Assembly: GCA_012862575.1 (NCBI GenBank) | Contig: BLSF01000010.1 | Coordinates: 682,001 to 746,000, forward strand | From: Parietichytrium sp. I65-24A | Lineage: Eukaryota; Sar; Bigyra; Thraustochytrida; Thraustochytriidae | Reading direction: 5' to 3' | DNA length: 64,000 nucleotides | Shown: piece after piece, positions 1 to 11,939 of the stretch | How the letters are laid out: each line of letters starts with the position of its first letter | Numbering within the stretch: the first letter of the stretch is position 1 | Made by a program: the position numbers and the translations under genes | The notes under the pieces: generated by a model | Told to the model about the DNA's origin: nothing | The model's database searches: none | Seen by the model: the letters and a program-made list of their open reading frames with translations, nothing else

Positions 1-38
1 TCGATCAACCGCAAAACCTCTTTCCCGCTTCACTCGCC

Positions 39-2048
39 ATGCTCAGCGGCAGTGCACAACAGCAGCAACAGCAACAAACACTTAATTCACTCATGATGGG
101 CGGCGGTGCCCACCTAGGCACCCATTTTGGCTCTATGCAAGATCCTGCATCTCTGTCCTTCATCAAACAGGAAAACCAGGTGCCGTCTCTCCGCGGCATG
201 GGGTACCCCGCGTTTCCTGGGCTTGGTGCGGGCATTCAGGCCGACTCGGCCTCCTCTGATATCTTGCAGCAGCGCTTGCAGCAACAGCAGGCGATGCAAA
301 ACATGTCCCTGCGTGGCCTGGACGGTATGGCATATGGCAAACTTTTCAACTCGAACAATGAGCAAAAGCCGTTCCTTATGGAGCTCGAGCGCCAACAGCA
401 GCAGCAACGTCAACAGCAGCTGCAGTTCCTGGCGCAGAGGAATTCACCCCCGAACGGTTTGAGACAAAACTTTGGCGTCGTCAATCATCTCGGCCCCACT
501 CTCGCCAGAGGAAATAGCGACGACTTGATCCGGCGCATGCAAGCGCAGCAGCAAGGCGAGAAACCGAGTCAATCGTCGCTCATGCAGCCTCTCACGCAGC
601 AGCACCGCTCCAGGTCCAAGCCGGAGCCACAGCCGAGCACCATAGCCCTCGAGGAGCGTGAAAAAATGCAGGAAAGGTCCATGCCCCAAACCCGCGTTCT
701 AAACAACCCCAGCATGCCGGACGCGGTTCCACAGACTGTACATCAGTCTCCGGCGAGTGGGAGCCCCTCCGTGAGCAAGAACGGCCACCCGATGCAGGGA
801 AGCGCGTCAACAATGGGCAAACCGCTGACGACTCTCTCCCCTCTGAGAGCGCCTGTGCAAGCTCCGCTTCCCGAGCCAGAGGCCGGGCTTAGTAGGGGCG
901 ACAGGACCGTCATCGAGACCTTCTTACTCGCACAACAGCAATTTTGCAGTTCCTACTCGGGCCCGAAAAGCACCTTGGACTATATTATGTCCAACAAAGT
1001 GGAGACCTTGTTGAAGAACCTTGGCTCATACTTTGTGTCCGCGAGCGACATGGAGTCGCTGAAGGTGCTCCAAAAGTGGTCCAAAATGTATGGATTTGAC
1101 TTTCCTCAAAAGAATTTGTCGTCCATCCCTGACGCTGGATCCATTCCTTCTGACCAGCGCAATGTGCTCTTCATCTCCGAAAATGCCATTGCAAGATCGT
1201 ACTGTGACTGCGGACCCGCTGCTCGTAACGTCATGGATGCGAAGGTGCCTTTGACATCGGCGACATGGTCCGCCTGCAGTCTTGACAGCTCGTCCATATC
1301 CCCAGGCCTGTGCGCCTTGTACGGTTTGAGCACGGGAACGGCCGAGAAAGTGGTGCGAGATGCCATGAAAACTACGCCCACCTTCAAAATTTCCTGGTTC
1401 ATGCTCAAGAATGGCGGCCCTGCGTTCAGGTGCTTTATTGACATGAATCGGACCGTTAAGAAGCGGTTTGGCATCTTGCTCACTGACAGGGTCGAGTCAG
1501 CCAACATTTCCATGTTGCCATTCGGTATGGATTCCCTCTGTAAAATGTGCGATAGCGCCCCGCAGATTTGTGAACTTGCGAAAACGTTCCAGACCCGGAT
1601 AGAGTCCAGTATAGAGCGGGGCGACTCTAAATCTGCCGTTCATGAACCACCTAAAAAGAGAGCTCGTAACAGCAGTGGAGGCGACATGATGGAGGAGAAG
1701 ACCAGTGGCGCAGCTGCAAGCCACCCTCTTTTTAGCGCCGCTGTGAAGAGCGAGTTCCTCATGGCAGACCTCATGGATTGTGTGTGGCGCAATGAAAGTG
1801 AAATCAGCGTTGCCAACAAACCATACTTGTTGGCCCAGACCCTTGTAACTTCGCTCCACCGCATCAAAACCACCGCCGACAACATTATCGCAGGCGAATC
1901 TCTTTTTGTGTTCAAGGAGGTGACCTGCAAAGAGCAGCAGGAGCAAGTGGCTCGCACCTCTTTTTCTTCCGAGAAGGATTCAGAATGGATGGAAGCTCGC
2001 TTGAGGGCTCTCGCAACCAGCATGGACCTAAAGCCGCAGTCCTCTTAA
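39..2048 (+). CDS. Q-rich putative nuclear protein, possibly 5'-truncated by the window edge
   Basis: This is a 669-aa frame. The N-terminal half is low complexity, with glutamine runs near residues 7-13, 80-90, 110-130 and 165-170, as in transcription co-regulators. The C-terminal half (about residues 285-505) is folded-looking and Cys-containing, and I do not recognise its family. A basic PPKKRARN stretch near residue 537 looks like a nuclear localisation signal. An Ldb1/SEUSS-type co-regulator was considered because of the Q-rich N-terminus, but the LIM-binding core motifs are not seen. The reading frame stays open upstream of the ATG to the first base of the window, so the true start may lie outside. 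It ends TAA at 2048 and faces the SYLF gene tail to tail. That it is coding is well supported; the function is inferred only from composition. Confidence 0.75.
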   Translation: MLSGSAQQQQQQQTLNSLMMGGGAHLGTHFGSMQDPASLSFIKQENQVPSLRGMGYPAFPGLGAGIQADSASSDILQQRLQQQQAMQNMSLRGLDGMAYGKLFNSNNEQKPFLMELERQQQQQRQQQLQFLAQRNSPPNGLRQNFGVVNHLGPTLARGNSDDLIRRMQAQQQGEKPSQSSLMQPLTQQHRSRSKPEPQPSTIALEEREKMQERSMPQTRVLNNPSMPDAVPQTVHQSPASGSPSVSKNGHPMQGSASTMGKPLTTLSPLRAPVQAPLPEPEAGLSRGDRTVIETFLLAQQQFCSSYSGPKSTLDYIMSNKVETLLKNLGSYFVSASDMESLKVLQKWSKMYGFDFPQKNLSSIPDAGSIPSDQRNVLFISENAIARSYCDCGPAARNVMDAKVPLTSATWSACSLDSSSISPGLCALYGLSTGTAEKVVRDAMKTTPTFKISWFMLKNGGPAFRCFIDMNRTVKKRFGILLTDRVESANISMLPFGMDSLCKMCDSAPQICELAKTFQTRIESSIERGDSKSAVHEPPKKRARNSSGGDMMEEKTSGAAASHPLFSAAVKSEFLMADLMDCVWRNESEISVANKPYLLAQTLVTSLHRIKTTADNIIAGESLFVFKEVTCKEQQEQVARTSFSSEKDSEWMEARLRALATSMDLKPQSS

Positions 2049-2723
2049 GTCTGCATCACTCGCATTTTCTGGCAGACTCACCTACACACACACCCTTTCT
2101 TATGACCTTTGACTTGCCTTCCCATGTCGCTGTTGCGGCTGTTCCCCTTGAAGAATGGCTGCGCGCGACTTGTAGGTAAGGGATTTTTGCCAAGATAGAA
2201 AGCAAAACTCGCCACTGACAGCATAGGGAAACGCACTTTGACCAACATCGCCACCCGTGCCCCTTTTTTTATTTTTTTGCGGTTTTGATAAAAACCAAAT
2301 TCGTAGTACATTCATTCCCAATTGATATATTATCATTGTTGCGTGTCTTCACTGTGTCAAATAAGAACTAGCAACTTGAAGAACTCTCGTTGACAAGTAT
2401 AAGGAATATAAAAAAAGATGCCGACCATCCTTCCGTTTGGGACCTCCTCATCCCTAAAAAGGACAAAACACTTCCGAGCCCTTCACTGAACAATGTAAGT
2501 AGTTGATTTCCGACCTTTCGGAACTGCAAAAACAATACATTTTGTCCAGTCGTCTTTGTCTCCCAAAGGAAGAGGTGGTGAACAGCTCGTCGGATTGTCT
2601 TTTGAACCCGGCTGTCAAAGAGGAAAGAAGCCTCGCAAAAGAGAACTAGCCAGAAGAATGAACCACAGAGCGTAGAAAAGGATGGTCGAGTGGCTCAAAA
2701 GAAAGAAAGAAAAAGGATACTAT
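2049..2723. other. Convergent intergenic spacer, no gene seen
   Basis: These 675 bp lie between the stops of the Q-rich gene and the SYLF gene. They are AT-richer than the flanking exons, with several T and A runs (around 2265-2280 and 2410). I see no gene, and presume the spacer holds two 3' UTRs. Confidence 0.5.
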
Positions 2724-3670
2724 TTAGTTCTTCGCTGCAGGGAATACCTCCTCGAGCGGCTTGTTGGCCATATCATCTAGCGGCGCGCTGGCAATTTCCT
2801 TCAAAGAAGCGTACATCTTCTCAAAGACTTCCCCCTCTGGGCAGCTCTCCGTGTTCAAGATTTCCAAAGCGTCAATTGGGCGTCCGTACTGTACACGGTT
2901 AGCGGTCTTGTCTGGCAGCACGCCAGAAAACTCCAGAGACACACCGCCGTACAACCCTTTGCTGGTGCAAAAGGTGAGAATACCCTCAGGGCCTCCAGTG
3001 GTGATGAGCGCCTCGCCCTCGCGTCCGATTGGTCCAGCAGCCAACGAACCGTTCACCCCAACAGTTCCGACGTTTTGAACAAATCCGTCAAGCGCCTTCT
3101 CGGTCCTGAAGAACAGGATGTAGTCGCTCACCTCCACTCCGATGGACGCTCCGATAGCACTACCAGCAAGAAACGCGCGTCATTTCCGACCAGAAGAATT
3201 TCAACCCAAGAGATTGCCATTGCAAAAAGCCAAGATACGCGGCCCAAAGCGAAACCACGACATCAACACCATCAACAAGATCATGTCAGCATCGACCATC
3301 CTGCACACCAAACCCCCATCGCAACCCGCCCGAACCAGCACCACCAACATCGCACAAGCGCTCCAGGTTTGCCAAAGCCACCACCCTACATAACAAAGCA
3401 ACGCAAAGCAAAGCAATGGAAGCCAAGCAGCCCAACTTACGGCCCCAACATTTGCACTGCGCACGGTGCGCCCCACGAGCCATCGTCCTTGCGCTTGAGC
3501 ACGACGCCGGACCCACCGCGCACGGTGACGATGCACCCGACCTTGTACAGCTTGAGAAACGCCACGCCCTTGCACTCGCGGATCTTGAGCGCAGCGTCCG
3601 CCTCCTTGATCTCCTTCGGAGCGTCCAGAAGCATCTCTGGCACGTACGAGCACGCTTGCAGGAGAGACAT
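2724..3670 (-). CDS. SYLF-domain (Ysc84-like) lipid/actin-binding protein, one intron
   Basis: The gene has two exons on the minus strand. Exon 1 is 3670..3441, from the ATG in MSLLQACSYVPE. The intron is 3440..3160 (281 bp) with a GTAAGT donor and a GGTAG acceptor. Exon 2 is 3159..2724. The spliced protein is 221 aa and essentially all SYLF domain. Exon 1 carries the typical KGVAFLKLYKVG and GSWGAPCAVQMLG blocks. Exon 2 carries PAIGASIGVEVSDYILFF and NGSLAAGPIGREGE, which follow the Ysc84/SH3YL1 order. Family knowledge: SYLF domains bind phosphoinositides and, in Ysc84, actin at endocytic sites. No SH3 or FYVE module is fused, so it is a stand-alone SYLF protein. A short TTCTTGT-type repeat abuts the start codon. 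The splice join restores the family motif exactly, which makes the model firm. Confidence 0.88.
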
Positions 3671-3770
3671 CGTTCCTTGTTTCTTGTTTCTTGTTTCCTG
3701 TTCCTTGTTTTTGATTCCTCGCCACTCGCCACTTGACCACGTCTCGTCTCGTCTCGTCTCGCTGTCTTTT
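3671..3770. repeat. Short tandem repeats abutting the SYLF start codon
   Basis: From 3671 to about 3712, TTCTTGT-like 7-mers repeat imperfectly right against the start codon of the minus-strand SYLF gene. A CGTCT 5-mer array follows at about 3740-3762. They probably lie in the 5' UTR or core promoter. Confidence 0.7.
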
Positions 3771-5786
3771 TGTGTGCCTCTGAGCTCTAAATTTAGCCCC
3801 TTCCTCCGTCTCGATAGTCTCGATAGTCTCGATCCTTGCGCTTCTTCCCTCGAATTTTTTTTTTTTTTCCATCACAATCACTGGCACTTTTATTAGACCT
3901 TGACCTAATTCCATTGACACGCCTAACCACTATTGGGTAGCGGTCTTTAGCGGATACTATGGTCTTGTACGGGTGACGTCCACCCTCTCCGGAGTAAGGC
4001 CGTATGGATGATACTAGTACGGGTCGCCATACTGTATCCTTGCGTGTGTTGGATACATTGGATACATGGGATAGGGGTTACTGTAACAACCGATAGCGCT
4101 CTCTACACGGCTCTGTTTGGATAGCACTGGCAGAGACACTAAATAGGAGGTAGCGAATGCTAATATCCGAGAGGTGGGCTGATGAAGGCTCCGTCCGAAA
4201 CATTCCATTCTATGTTTATGTTTGTTTACAACTTTGTTCAACTCACAGTCAGTTTCAATTGATTGTGAACGATGACTACCACAATGAACCTTGGACAATG
4301 AAAATAAAGAGATAAACATAGAAACGAACAAATAAGTTCCTTTTACATTTGTTAGTCTCTTGATCGACTGTGAATGGTTGAGATGAATTGACTGCGAAAG
4401 ATAGAAGATGAGAGAGAGAAGCTAAGAACGAGCTCATTGCTCCGAACTTCCGAGCTGCAGAGCGTGATACGGTCGCACTTCCGAATCGTCGACAGCCTCG
4501 CAGGTTCATAAGTTTCATACCCTCACCATCCCTCACCCTCCTGCTTTCACGGTCTCACATGCCACCCACGCATTGCCACGCATTGCCATGCATTGCCACT
4601 GCCACGCCATGCCACGCCTCCGAAAACCCGAAGAGACTCACTGACAGAGGCGTCAAAAGTCGGAAATTTCAGGATGAGAATTCACAACTCAGATATACTC
4701 AGATTTCAGAATTCAGAGCAGAACGAACTTGTGACCTTTTTCAATGCAATCATTGTTCAGTTTTTTGAATTGAAAGGAACAAATCAAAAGAGAACTTGCC
4801 ACTCGCCGAACTTCTGAATTCTGAACTTCTGATGAAACGGAAACTAGTTTCATTCACTCCTCGTTCACTATTAACACAGCTTTAGTATACTGGGTAATAG
4901 ATGGAGACTGTGGAGACTGTGGAGACTGTAGAGAGAGGCGCTTCTTTGCCAGTAGTGATGTAATAGTGACTCCACTAAAGGGTACATGCAATATTCGTGT
5001 ATAGACTTTCTGAACAATTTTCCGGGTTCGCAACGAAGTAAAGAGCGAGAGTTTTCGTTCGAGTTCTTGATATCTAAAGGGTGAGGGAATCGCGTCACAT
5101 GGACTACCAAAGTGACGAGAGAGAGTCAGTGGAAAGAGCACTCCCGGCCGTATTAATTAATGTCTACCATATTGGGTAATCTCTTCTTTCACTTTCTCAC
5201 CCTCTATCTTGTAGCCTCCTCTCTACTTTATTCGTTAAATAATTGCACAGGGGCGCAGCACTCCTATCAAGCGGTTTATCCGGGACGGCTGTTACTATAG
5301 ATACCCTCGGCTTTCGCTACCACCCGCACAACCACCCAACTTTCCTACTACAGTCTACTGGCTACTCCTAATGGGCGTTCTCCTACTCCGCGCTTAGCGT
5401 TTCCATACCGCCTCCCACTATCCCTCCTCCTCCTCACTGTTTCCCATATCTCCATCCTACCTCTACCTCTAGCGGCCCACATACAAAGAACAATACCCAA
5501 CTCCACTACCCTCCGACTACCATATCCTCTAACCTTGAGAAATTCGTGGCTAATCGCGGCCGTAGGATCCTACCCCTCGGGACGGGCGTGATTACCGAAA
5601 ACACTAACCCACAGGGCTGAGCACTAGCGACGGGTAGGGAGGAGAAACTCCGAGTGAGTGCGTCTTTTGATCAGTCAACTCAGTCAACAGAGCCCTATAC
5701 GCGCAAGTGTACGCGAGGACCCCACCCACACACCCTTAGTATCGCGCTAGTGAAGAGAGTAGTAAAGGAAGGAAAGGAAGAAGAAG
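3771..5786. other. Divergent spacer SYLF / cold-shock gene, simple repeats only
   Basis: There is no convincing gene in this 2-kb head-to-head spacer. It holds degenerate tandem repeats (a GCATTGCCAC-type 10-mer at about 4565-4612 and a GGAGACTGT 9-mer at about 4905-4935). A CTAC/TAG-rich, pyrimidine-rich block at about 5200-5560 precedes the cold-shock gene. The short open frames found here are low complexity. Confidence 0.5.
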
Positions 5787-6134
5787 ATGTTCAGTGCACT
5801 GAGGATAGCGCGTGGCGCAGTGAGTTTGACTGCGAAGAGCCCATCGTTTGGGTTTGCTGCAGCTCGCGGTCTGTCCTCTCTGGACGGAACGCCAATGCGC
5901 GGCAAGGTGAAGTGGTTCGACGGTAAGAAGGGCTACGGATTCATCGTAGGCGCGGGCGATGAGAAGGACGTGTTCGTGCACTTCTCCGACATCATGCAGA
6001 AGGAGAATGAGTTCCGCACGCTGGTGGAAGACGAGCCTGTGGAGTTTGTGCTGGACATGGCAAATGGAAAGCGCAAGGCCAGCGCCGTAAAGCGCTTGCA
6101 ACCGGTTAGGACCGACAGGCAGCCTGAGCATTAA
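5787..6134 (+). CDS. Cold-shock-domain protein with mitochondrial-type presequence
   Basis: This 115-aa protein is intronless. Residues 1 to about 31 (MFSALRIARG...AAARGLSS) are rich in Arg, Ala and Ser with no acidic residues, as in mitochondrial targeting peptides. Residues about 37-106 form a single cold-shock domain, with KVKWFDGKKGYGFI (RNP1) and DVFVHFSD (RNP2). The acidic/hydrophobic second half reads EPVEFVLDMANGKRKA. Family knowledge: such domains bind single-stranded RNA or DNA. The presequence suggests action in the mitochondrion on organellar nucleic acid (inference). There is no RGG or zinc-knuckle tail, unlike plant cold-shock proteins. The start is the only ATG ahead of the presequence. 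Confidence 0.88.
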   Translation: MFSALRIARGAVSLTAKSPSFGFAAARGLSSLDGTPMRGKVKWFDGKKGYGFIVGAGDEKDVFVHFSDIMQKENEFRTLVEDEPVEFVLDMANGKRKASAVKRLQPVRTDRQPEH

Positions 6135-9100
6135 GCCTCGAATGCTCGAATGCACGAATTGGCCAATGCACGGATGAAATGCTGGATGGATGATGGATGG
6201 AAATGTGGTCGAGGCATGAGATGATGTGGTGAGCAAACATAGTGTCTTGCCGCGTCGTTCGATGTTGGCGGTGTCGCGCATTGGCTTTGGATTGCGTGCG
6301 ATTTTGGCGTTCTGGATGATTGCGCAGGGATGCTTGGGATGGGAGAATTGATGGAGTTGGAGTGGCGCGTCCGGCCGCAGCGCCGAGCTTGGTCCTTCTT
6401 ATTCGTGTCAACGAGGTTTGTGCTGCCGGTGTCCTGGCCCAGCTCACCGTTCGGCTAGTCGATTTGGTCGACCAATTTACTCGTGAGATGGAGTGGGAAG
6501 ACTGGCGCAGGTGGCGTGGCGGAGAGCTGCTTTTCGAGAAGAAAAAAATATGAAACAAAAATTTAGACAAGACTGTAATGAATTTAATGAGTTCGATACA
6601 CAGCACTCTTTTCAATGAACATTTCCTTGTCACATATCCATATCATTCATGCCTAATTTTGGAGGCTCGACTACCTACGTCTGCCGCTTTCATTAGCTAG
6701 CTTCCAGAACCGCGAAGAGTTCACTGGCGATACATCGTTCCCATGTCATCTTCGAAGATGAACCTGGCGCACCACATTGGTTCTGCAATGTCACATCCCC
6801 CGCATCTTTTCAAGGGTATTCGCACACTCGAAAATAAAGTATCACAAGAACCACGCAAAGTCTGGTTCACAGTTCACGTACGCAAGGTTCGTCTACTGAA
6901 GGCGTTGCCAGAATTCATTTCGCTTTTTCATAATTCTTGATCAAGTCTGCCCTCTTCACAGCCAGATGACCCGAGCCCGAAGCCAGTCGTTTAAAGTATG
7001 CAATATGGTGACCCTCCCCTACGATAGGTCTAGGTTTGCTGGAACGATGGTTTGGCCCAGGCTGTGTAAAGTATGAAAGTGTTCAGAGTTGTGAAGTAGT
7101 CTACTGTGTTGTTGAAGTTGTCACGAGTTCAGCAAACACGAGCAGCGGAACTTGGACTGCCAAAAAAGCCTCTGCAAACCTGCAGATAAGCACTGGGTAC
7201 AGAGTACCAGGACCTGCCAAGATCGGAGGTGCTTGCCCCACAATAGGGAACAAGTGCGGCCAAGAATGAGGTTCGAGGTGGTTTGCAAAGCTGGGGAAAA
7301 GGCCAAGATACCAATGGGCGACTTTCGAGACAACATGTAAAATTGATGCCAAGAGATAACTTTGGTCCGACTAACAAAAGGCAGCCGACGAGCCCAGAGC
7401 CAATGTGAAGGACTCACCTGCGAACAAAGGATTCCCCAAGCCGTCAAAAAGTTGGCAAGCTCTCCATGACAAGAGTGGTGAGATCAAGGCCCTCGGATTT
7501 CGGCCGCATGAGGCGGCAGCTCAAAAAGTTGTGAGGTTTTGTCGAGTTATGCAGGCGTGCCCAAGCGCAAATGTAAGGTGCGCCGAGACAATCCACATGG
7601 CTTGATTGCCTCATACCATAGGTGCTCATTTCGCTGCGTTCCAATCTTGGGACGACCGGAATTTCGTTCCCTGATCTTTGGAACGGAAGATCCTACCTGT
7701 GCTGGGGTCCCAAGAGGAGGTTGCAAGTCTTCTTGGTTCTAGCTAACCAAACCTAAACTGGGTCGCTTTTCTAGATTCCTTCTCATTCATTCATATCCAA
7801 TTCTTAACAGTAAGAACCCGCGCACCTGAACCCCGTGTTACGGCAGAAACCCGCGCGATTGACTCTTCGACCATCGCTGTCAACAAGAAATCTTGCAAAG
7901 GGCTTCCTATTGGAGACTTGCGTACCGGTGTGGAGTATCAGTAGCTCAGTGTAGTGTTGGCCAGGGGGGAGAGGGGGACATTTTTGAAATATTGGATCGT
8001 GGGTGTGCACCTCACTAGCGAAAACATCTAGCGGCAAATTAAAAGTCCCATCTCTGGAGCCAAGAAATCTCGGGAAATGGACTCAGCAAGTCCTCTTAGC
8101 GAGTCTTGATCACAAGTGACGTCCAGGTGCTTGTGCATTCATCAACTGTGATATGATGTCACAGTCATGCTGCCCTAATGTGTGCTTGTGCTGAGAATTA
8201 TGAGAATGTCAAAAAAAATTGTTAACTGTAAGTTGAAATCGGTTAGTTTAGTTAGTTTGTGAATTTTCACATTTTGGGGCACGTGGCCACGCAAACCACT
8301 TTCGCATATGGCGGGCAGCCTAGGTTCGGCGATTGACTCGTCGGGAAATATTAAATATCCGAAGCTCTTAATTCCTTACTAAACTATTATCTTAAAAAGG
8401 AGAATTTTTGGTTGTATGGAAATTAGCTAGAAACGGAAGAGTGGCGGTGAAACATCTTACCCTCGAAATCCCGACCGGGCTACGTGAAATCAGTTGCATG
8501 ACCCCATGGACCAGCAGCAATGAAGCATTCAGTTTTCAGAAGTCAAATTTAGGCAAGAGATGAAAAGAGATGAGACGAAAAGTGAGTGGCTCGATGGGGC
8601 TTTTTCTCGTACTTGCAGTCTCTATTTTTCCTACTCATTTCGTTCAGCCCTTTTGTCCAACATCGTCGTTCAGGGAGAACAAGCGGTGAACCTCTCAACC
8701 GTGTGTACGATAGTTGCCCAGGGGGCTCGAATAAACTCTCGCGAAAGCATGAAACTACAGCGAGTCAGAAATTGAGAATTCAGAACTCCACGACGGGATA
8801 GCTGAGAGGATCTGAACTTCTCGTCATCGCAGGCTCTGGCTCTACAATGGGCTTCTTGGCCTTTTGCTTTTGCCTCTGATCTATTTCTGGCGCGCAAGAT
8901 CGAGAGATGGACTCACAGCTAGCTCTTCCTTCCCCAAACGACGTTATGTTAGTACGGTGTCACGCTCGCATCCCGTCATACCAAACACATTCACTGTCAA
9001 TTCCAGTAAGTCTGGTGCTCTGTTGTCTGTGACTCTTCTTGAGACTGCTTGAGGAATTGGCTCCGACTCAGAGAGGGGGCAAATGTGTGCACCGCAGTCG

Positions 9101-9770
9101 TATAGCAACAACTACCGGCAACTGATGCCTGAGTCGGACTCGCCGATTTACAATCTACGATCCTTTCAATCCTTTCGCAACCATCGCAGTTCGTGCTGAC
9201 CTGACTGTGAGTGCCGGTCCTGGTCGTTACCTGCACGGGAACAAGCATCGACCATTGCTTAGCACGCACTCACAAAACAAACACACACACACACACACGT
9301 ACACGAGGGGGAGAGCGGCTGTGCAGGGGGAAGAGGGATTCTGGCAGACGTTGGTCGCTGGACTGTCAAACGGCAAAAGAGTTGGGCCTAATTAGGCTCA
9401 GAATTGTTTGGGAAGAGCCACTCGGAGGGCTGGGAGCGACTAGACCCTCGATTGTTTGACTCGCTGATTTGAAAACGAGACTGATTTTCGCGTCCTACCC
9501 GACGCTGTCGGTCTGCCGTGCAATTCGCTTTGAGCGTGCCAGGGGTTGATAGACTCGGGGGGTCTTTCGCAGGCTTCATAGCCTCGGCCTTCCAAGTGCT
9601 CGCCTGTACCGCGCTCGGCAGTGTAGACTTGTGGCTCACCTGTGTGGGCAAGCAACGCAAGCTCCGCATAGCAAGAAGACGGGACATTATCGCTGCATGA
9701 AACGCAGCCATAAAGGACTGACGGAGGCACAGGGCGCGAAAGCCAACCACGGAGAGCAACCGCAGCAAGA
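6135..9770. other. 3.6-kb spacer with no supported gene
   Basis: Short frames on both strands are low complexity or interrupted. Around 7040-7740 several plus-strand frames look mildly protein-like (for example PKRKCKVRRD followed by a Cys-containing stretch) but are broken by stops and match no family I know, so this could be a decayed gene. An (AC)n run lies at about 9280-9299, roughly 470 bp before the 7TM-RGS start. Confidence 0.4.
9279..9301. repeat. (AC)n microsatellite
   Basis: A run of about ten CA dinucleotides lies upstream of the 7TM-RGS gene. Tracts of this kind recur in the head-side spacers of the window. Confidence 0.85.
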
Positions 9771-11711
9771 ATGGACGGCGAAGAGGAGACAGTCAACTGC
9801 ACAGTGCTTATAGCGGATGAGAGCGGCTACAAACTGGACGATCAGCCCCTACCATTCAACTCTGCGAATTCGTCGTTGGGCATCACGTTCACTGTATTAT
9901 ACATCGTCTACTTCGTTTCGACTTGCGCATGGTGGTGGACGCGGCGGCACCACCCTTGGCTCCGCAAGCGCAGCTTGTTTCTGACCATTTGTACAAACAT
10001 CGGCATCCTCTGTCTTATTTTCGTCAGCGGGTTTCGCAACTTTTACGGCCGCAATGAATTCCCCTGCGATGCGCACATGTTTCTCACCAGCTTTGCAGTG
10101 CCGATGGGAGCAGGGGCGCTTCTCACGCGGCTCGTTCTCTTCTACAATTGGTGGCGCTATTCCCAGCTTCTTGTGCTCCGTGGTGTCGAGCAAAACCCGA
10201 CTGAGTTTCACCGGATGGGTCGTTGCGAATCAATCCAGGCCGTTCTGGTTTACTTTGCGAAGGACCGGTGGAAGTTCGACAAGAGGCGGCTCGCGAGGCT
10301 GGAGGACGCTCACTCCCGTATTGACGGTACCTTTCAAGAGCACAAAAGAATTGAAAGCAAGAGGACTACGATGGTGTCCTTGGAGACGTACATCTCGAGC
10401 AAGTCCGAAGGGGACAAGACCATCACGCGTACAATTCAAGCGCTGTTCTCCGTTACTCGGCCATGGGTTGAGTATACGCTTATGAGCTTCTTCTTCTTCT
10501 TGGGCTGGGTAGCAATCGTTATCTCCATAGCCCGCAACAATACTCCATATGGTTTTCACGGTTGCGAAGGGTGCAACATGTCTGGGGCTGACATTTTCTC
10601 ACTCGGCAGTATTCTACTCATCGTCGTTTTCATTGGTATGCTCATGGTAAGTTTCGACCTTGTCTTTTCCCCTCTTCTTGGCGCTTTTGGAGACATTTGG
10701 CTGTTGCTTACGATGTGGACGGTGATGGATTATACATTTCGTAGTTGTACAAAGTTCGAGAGATGTCTGACTCCCTCGGCCTCGTCACCGAAATAAGGCT
10801 CATATTCGCGTGCGGATTAATCGTCGTTTCGGGCACTATCCTTTCGATGGCTGACCCGGGCCGATTGAGGCACGATGGCAAGATTGACTGGCTGTACATC
10901 TCGGTGATGGGATGCTTTTTAATTCATTTTATCCAATGCCCGCTTCAGGTGTTCTGCACTTATCAAGAGGATTGGGAGAGTAGGCGGGCCACAATGGGCC
11001 GCATTTCCCCGGTTTCTCACTCTCCGCCAAACTTCAGTCCGCCGTTTCCGGACCCTGGCCCTCCGCCACTACAAGGAATGCAGCAAGAGAGGCTTGGGCG
11101 ACAACCACCGCCAGTCCCACCCAAGAGATACCCAATGCAACTCAACGCGATCGAGCGGATAATGTCTCGTCGGTTCTCGGCGCGAATACAGTCCATTAGT
11201 CTGGAACAAGTGATTTCGTCGCCAGAAGCCAAAAAGGTCTTTTTAAGCTATCTCAGTACAGAGTTCTCTGTCGAGAATCTCTTCTTTGTTGAAGCCTGCG
11301 ATGTAAGTTGTCTCTCTCTACAGTGACAGTAGTGTCACAGGAACACTCAATGCGATTCCTTGCATATCTTCTAACAAGCTCGCCTCGTTTTCTTGCCTTG
11401 ATGTGATACATGAACAGAAATATAAAGCCAGCCACAGGAAAAATGCCGGCGCAAAAGTCGCAGCATTGGCTCAGGACATCTACCGTAGGTTTGTCAAGGA
11501 AGGGTCTATGTTGGAAGTCAACATCAGTGGCCACATTCGAAAGGCAATCGTCAGAGAGCTGGGCAGCCCAAGGACTGGTGAGGCTCCGTCTTTGTCTTTG
11601 TTTGATGCGGCGAGGGAAGAGGTGTACGAGCTCATGGCAAACGATAGCTTTCCGCGGTTCTGTAGATCACCTCTGTTCAAGGCGATCCAGACGAAGGATA
11701 TTGAAAACTAA
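9771..11711 (+). CDS. Seven-TM receptor-like protein with C-terminal RGS domain, two introns
   Basis: Exons are 9771..10646, 10745..11302 and 11418..11711. Both introns (98 and 115 bp) have GTAAGT donors, AG acceptors and phase 0. The spliced protein is 575 aa. Seven hydrophobic segments are visible: FTVLYIVYFV, FLTICTNIGILCLIF, FAVPMGAGALLTRLVLF, SFFFFLGWVAIVI, LGSILLIVVFIGML, LIFACGLIVVSGTIL and YISVMGCFLIHFI. A proline-rich linker follows (PPFPDPGPPPLQG), then an RGS box from about residue 450. The box runs from SLEQVISSPEAKKVFLSYL through SVENLFFVEAC, spans intron 2, and ends in LFDAAREEVYELM and DSFPRFCRSPLF. The layout is that of plant AtRGS1 and similar protist proteins. The expected role is a plasma-membrane GTPase accelerator for G-alpha; the ligand is unknown. 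It faces the amidohydrolase tail to tail. Confidence 0.9.
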
Positions 11712-11939
11712 ATATTATTTTTTTATCCACTTTGTTTTAAAATGAGCAATTTTTTTTTCCCCGCGGGGAAGGTGATTTGATTGAGACCGTCAGTCTGCCC
11801 TCAATGAGCAAGACTGCCAAACAACTTACTTGACAACATAGGAAGCGCTTGCCGCAAGAGTCCTGCTAGCCTGTCAGAGTGATGAGGGCGCAGGCCAAGC
11901 AAAGAGACACACGGAGCAACTCACTCTAGCGTGTTGGCT

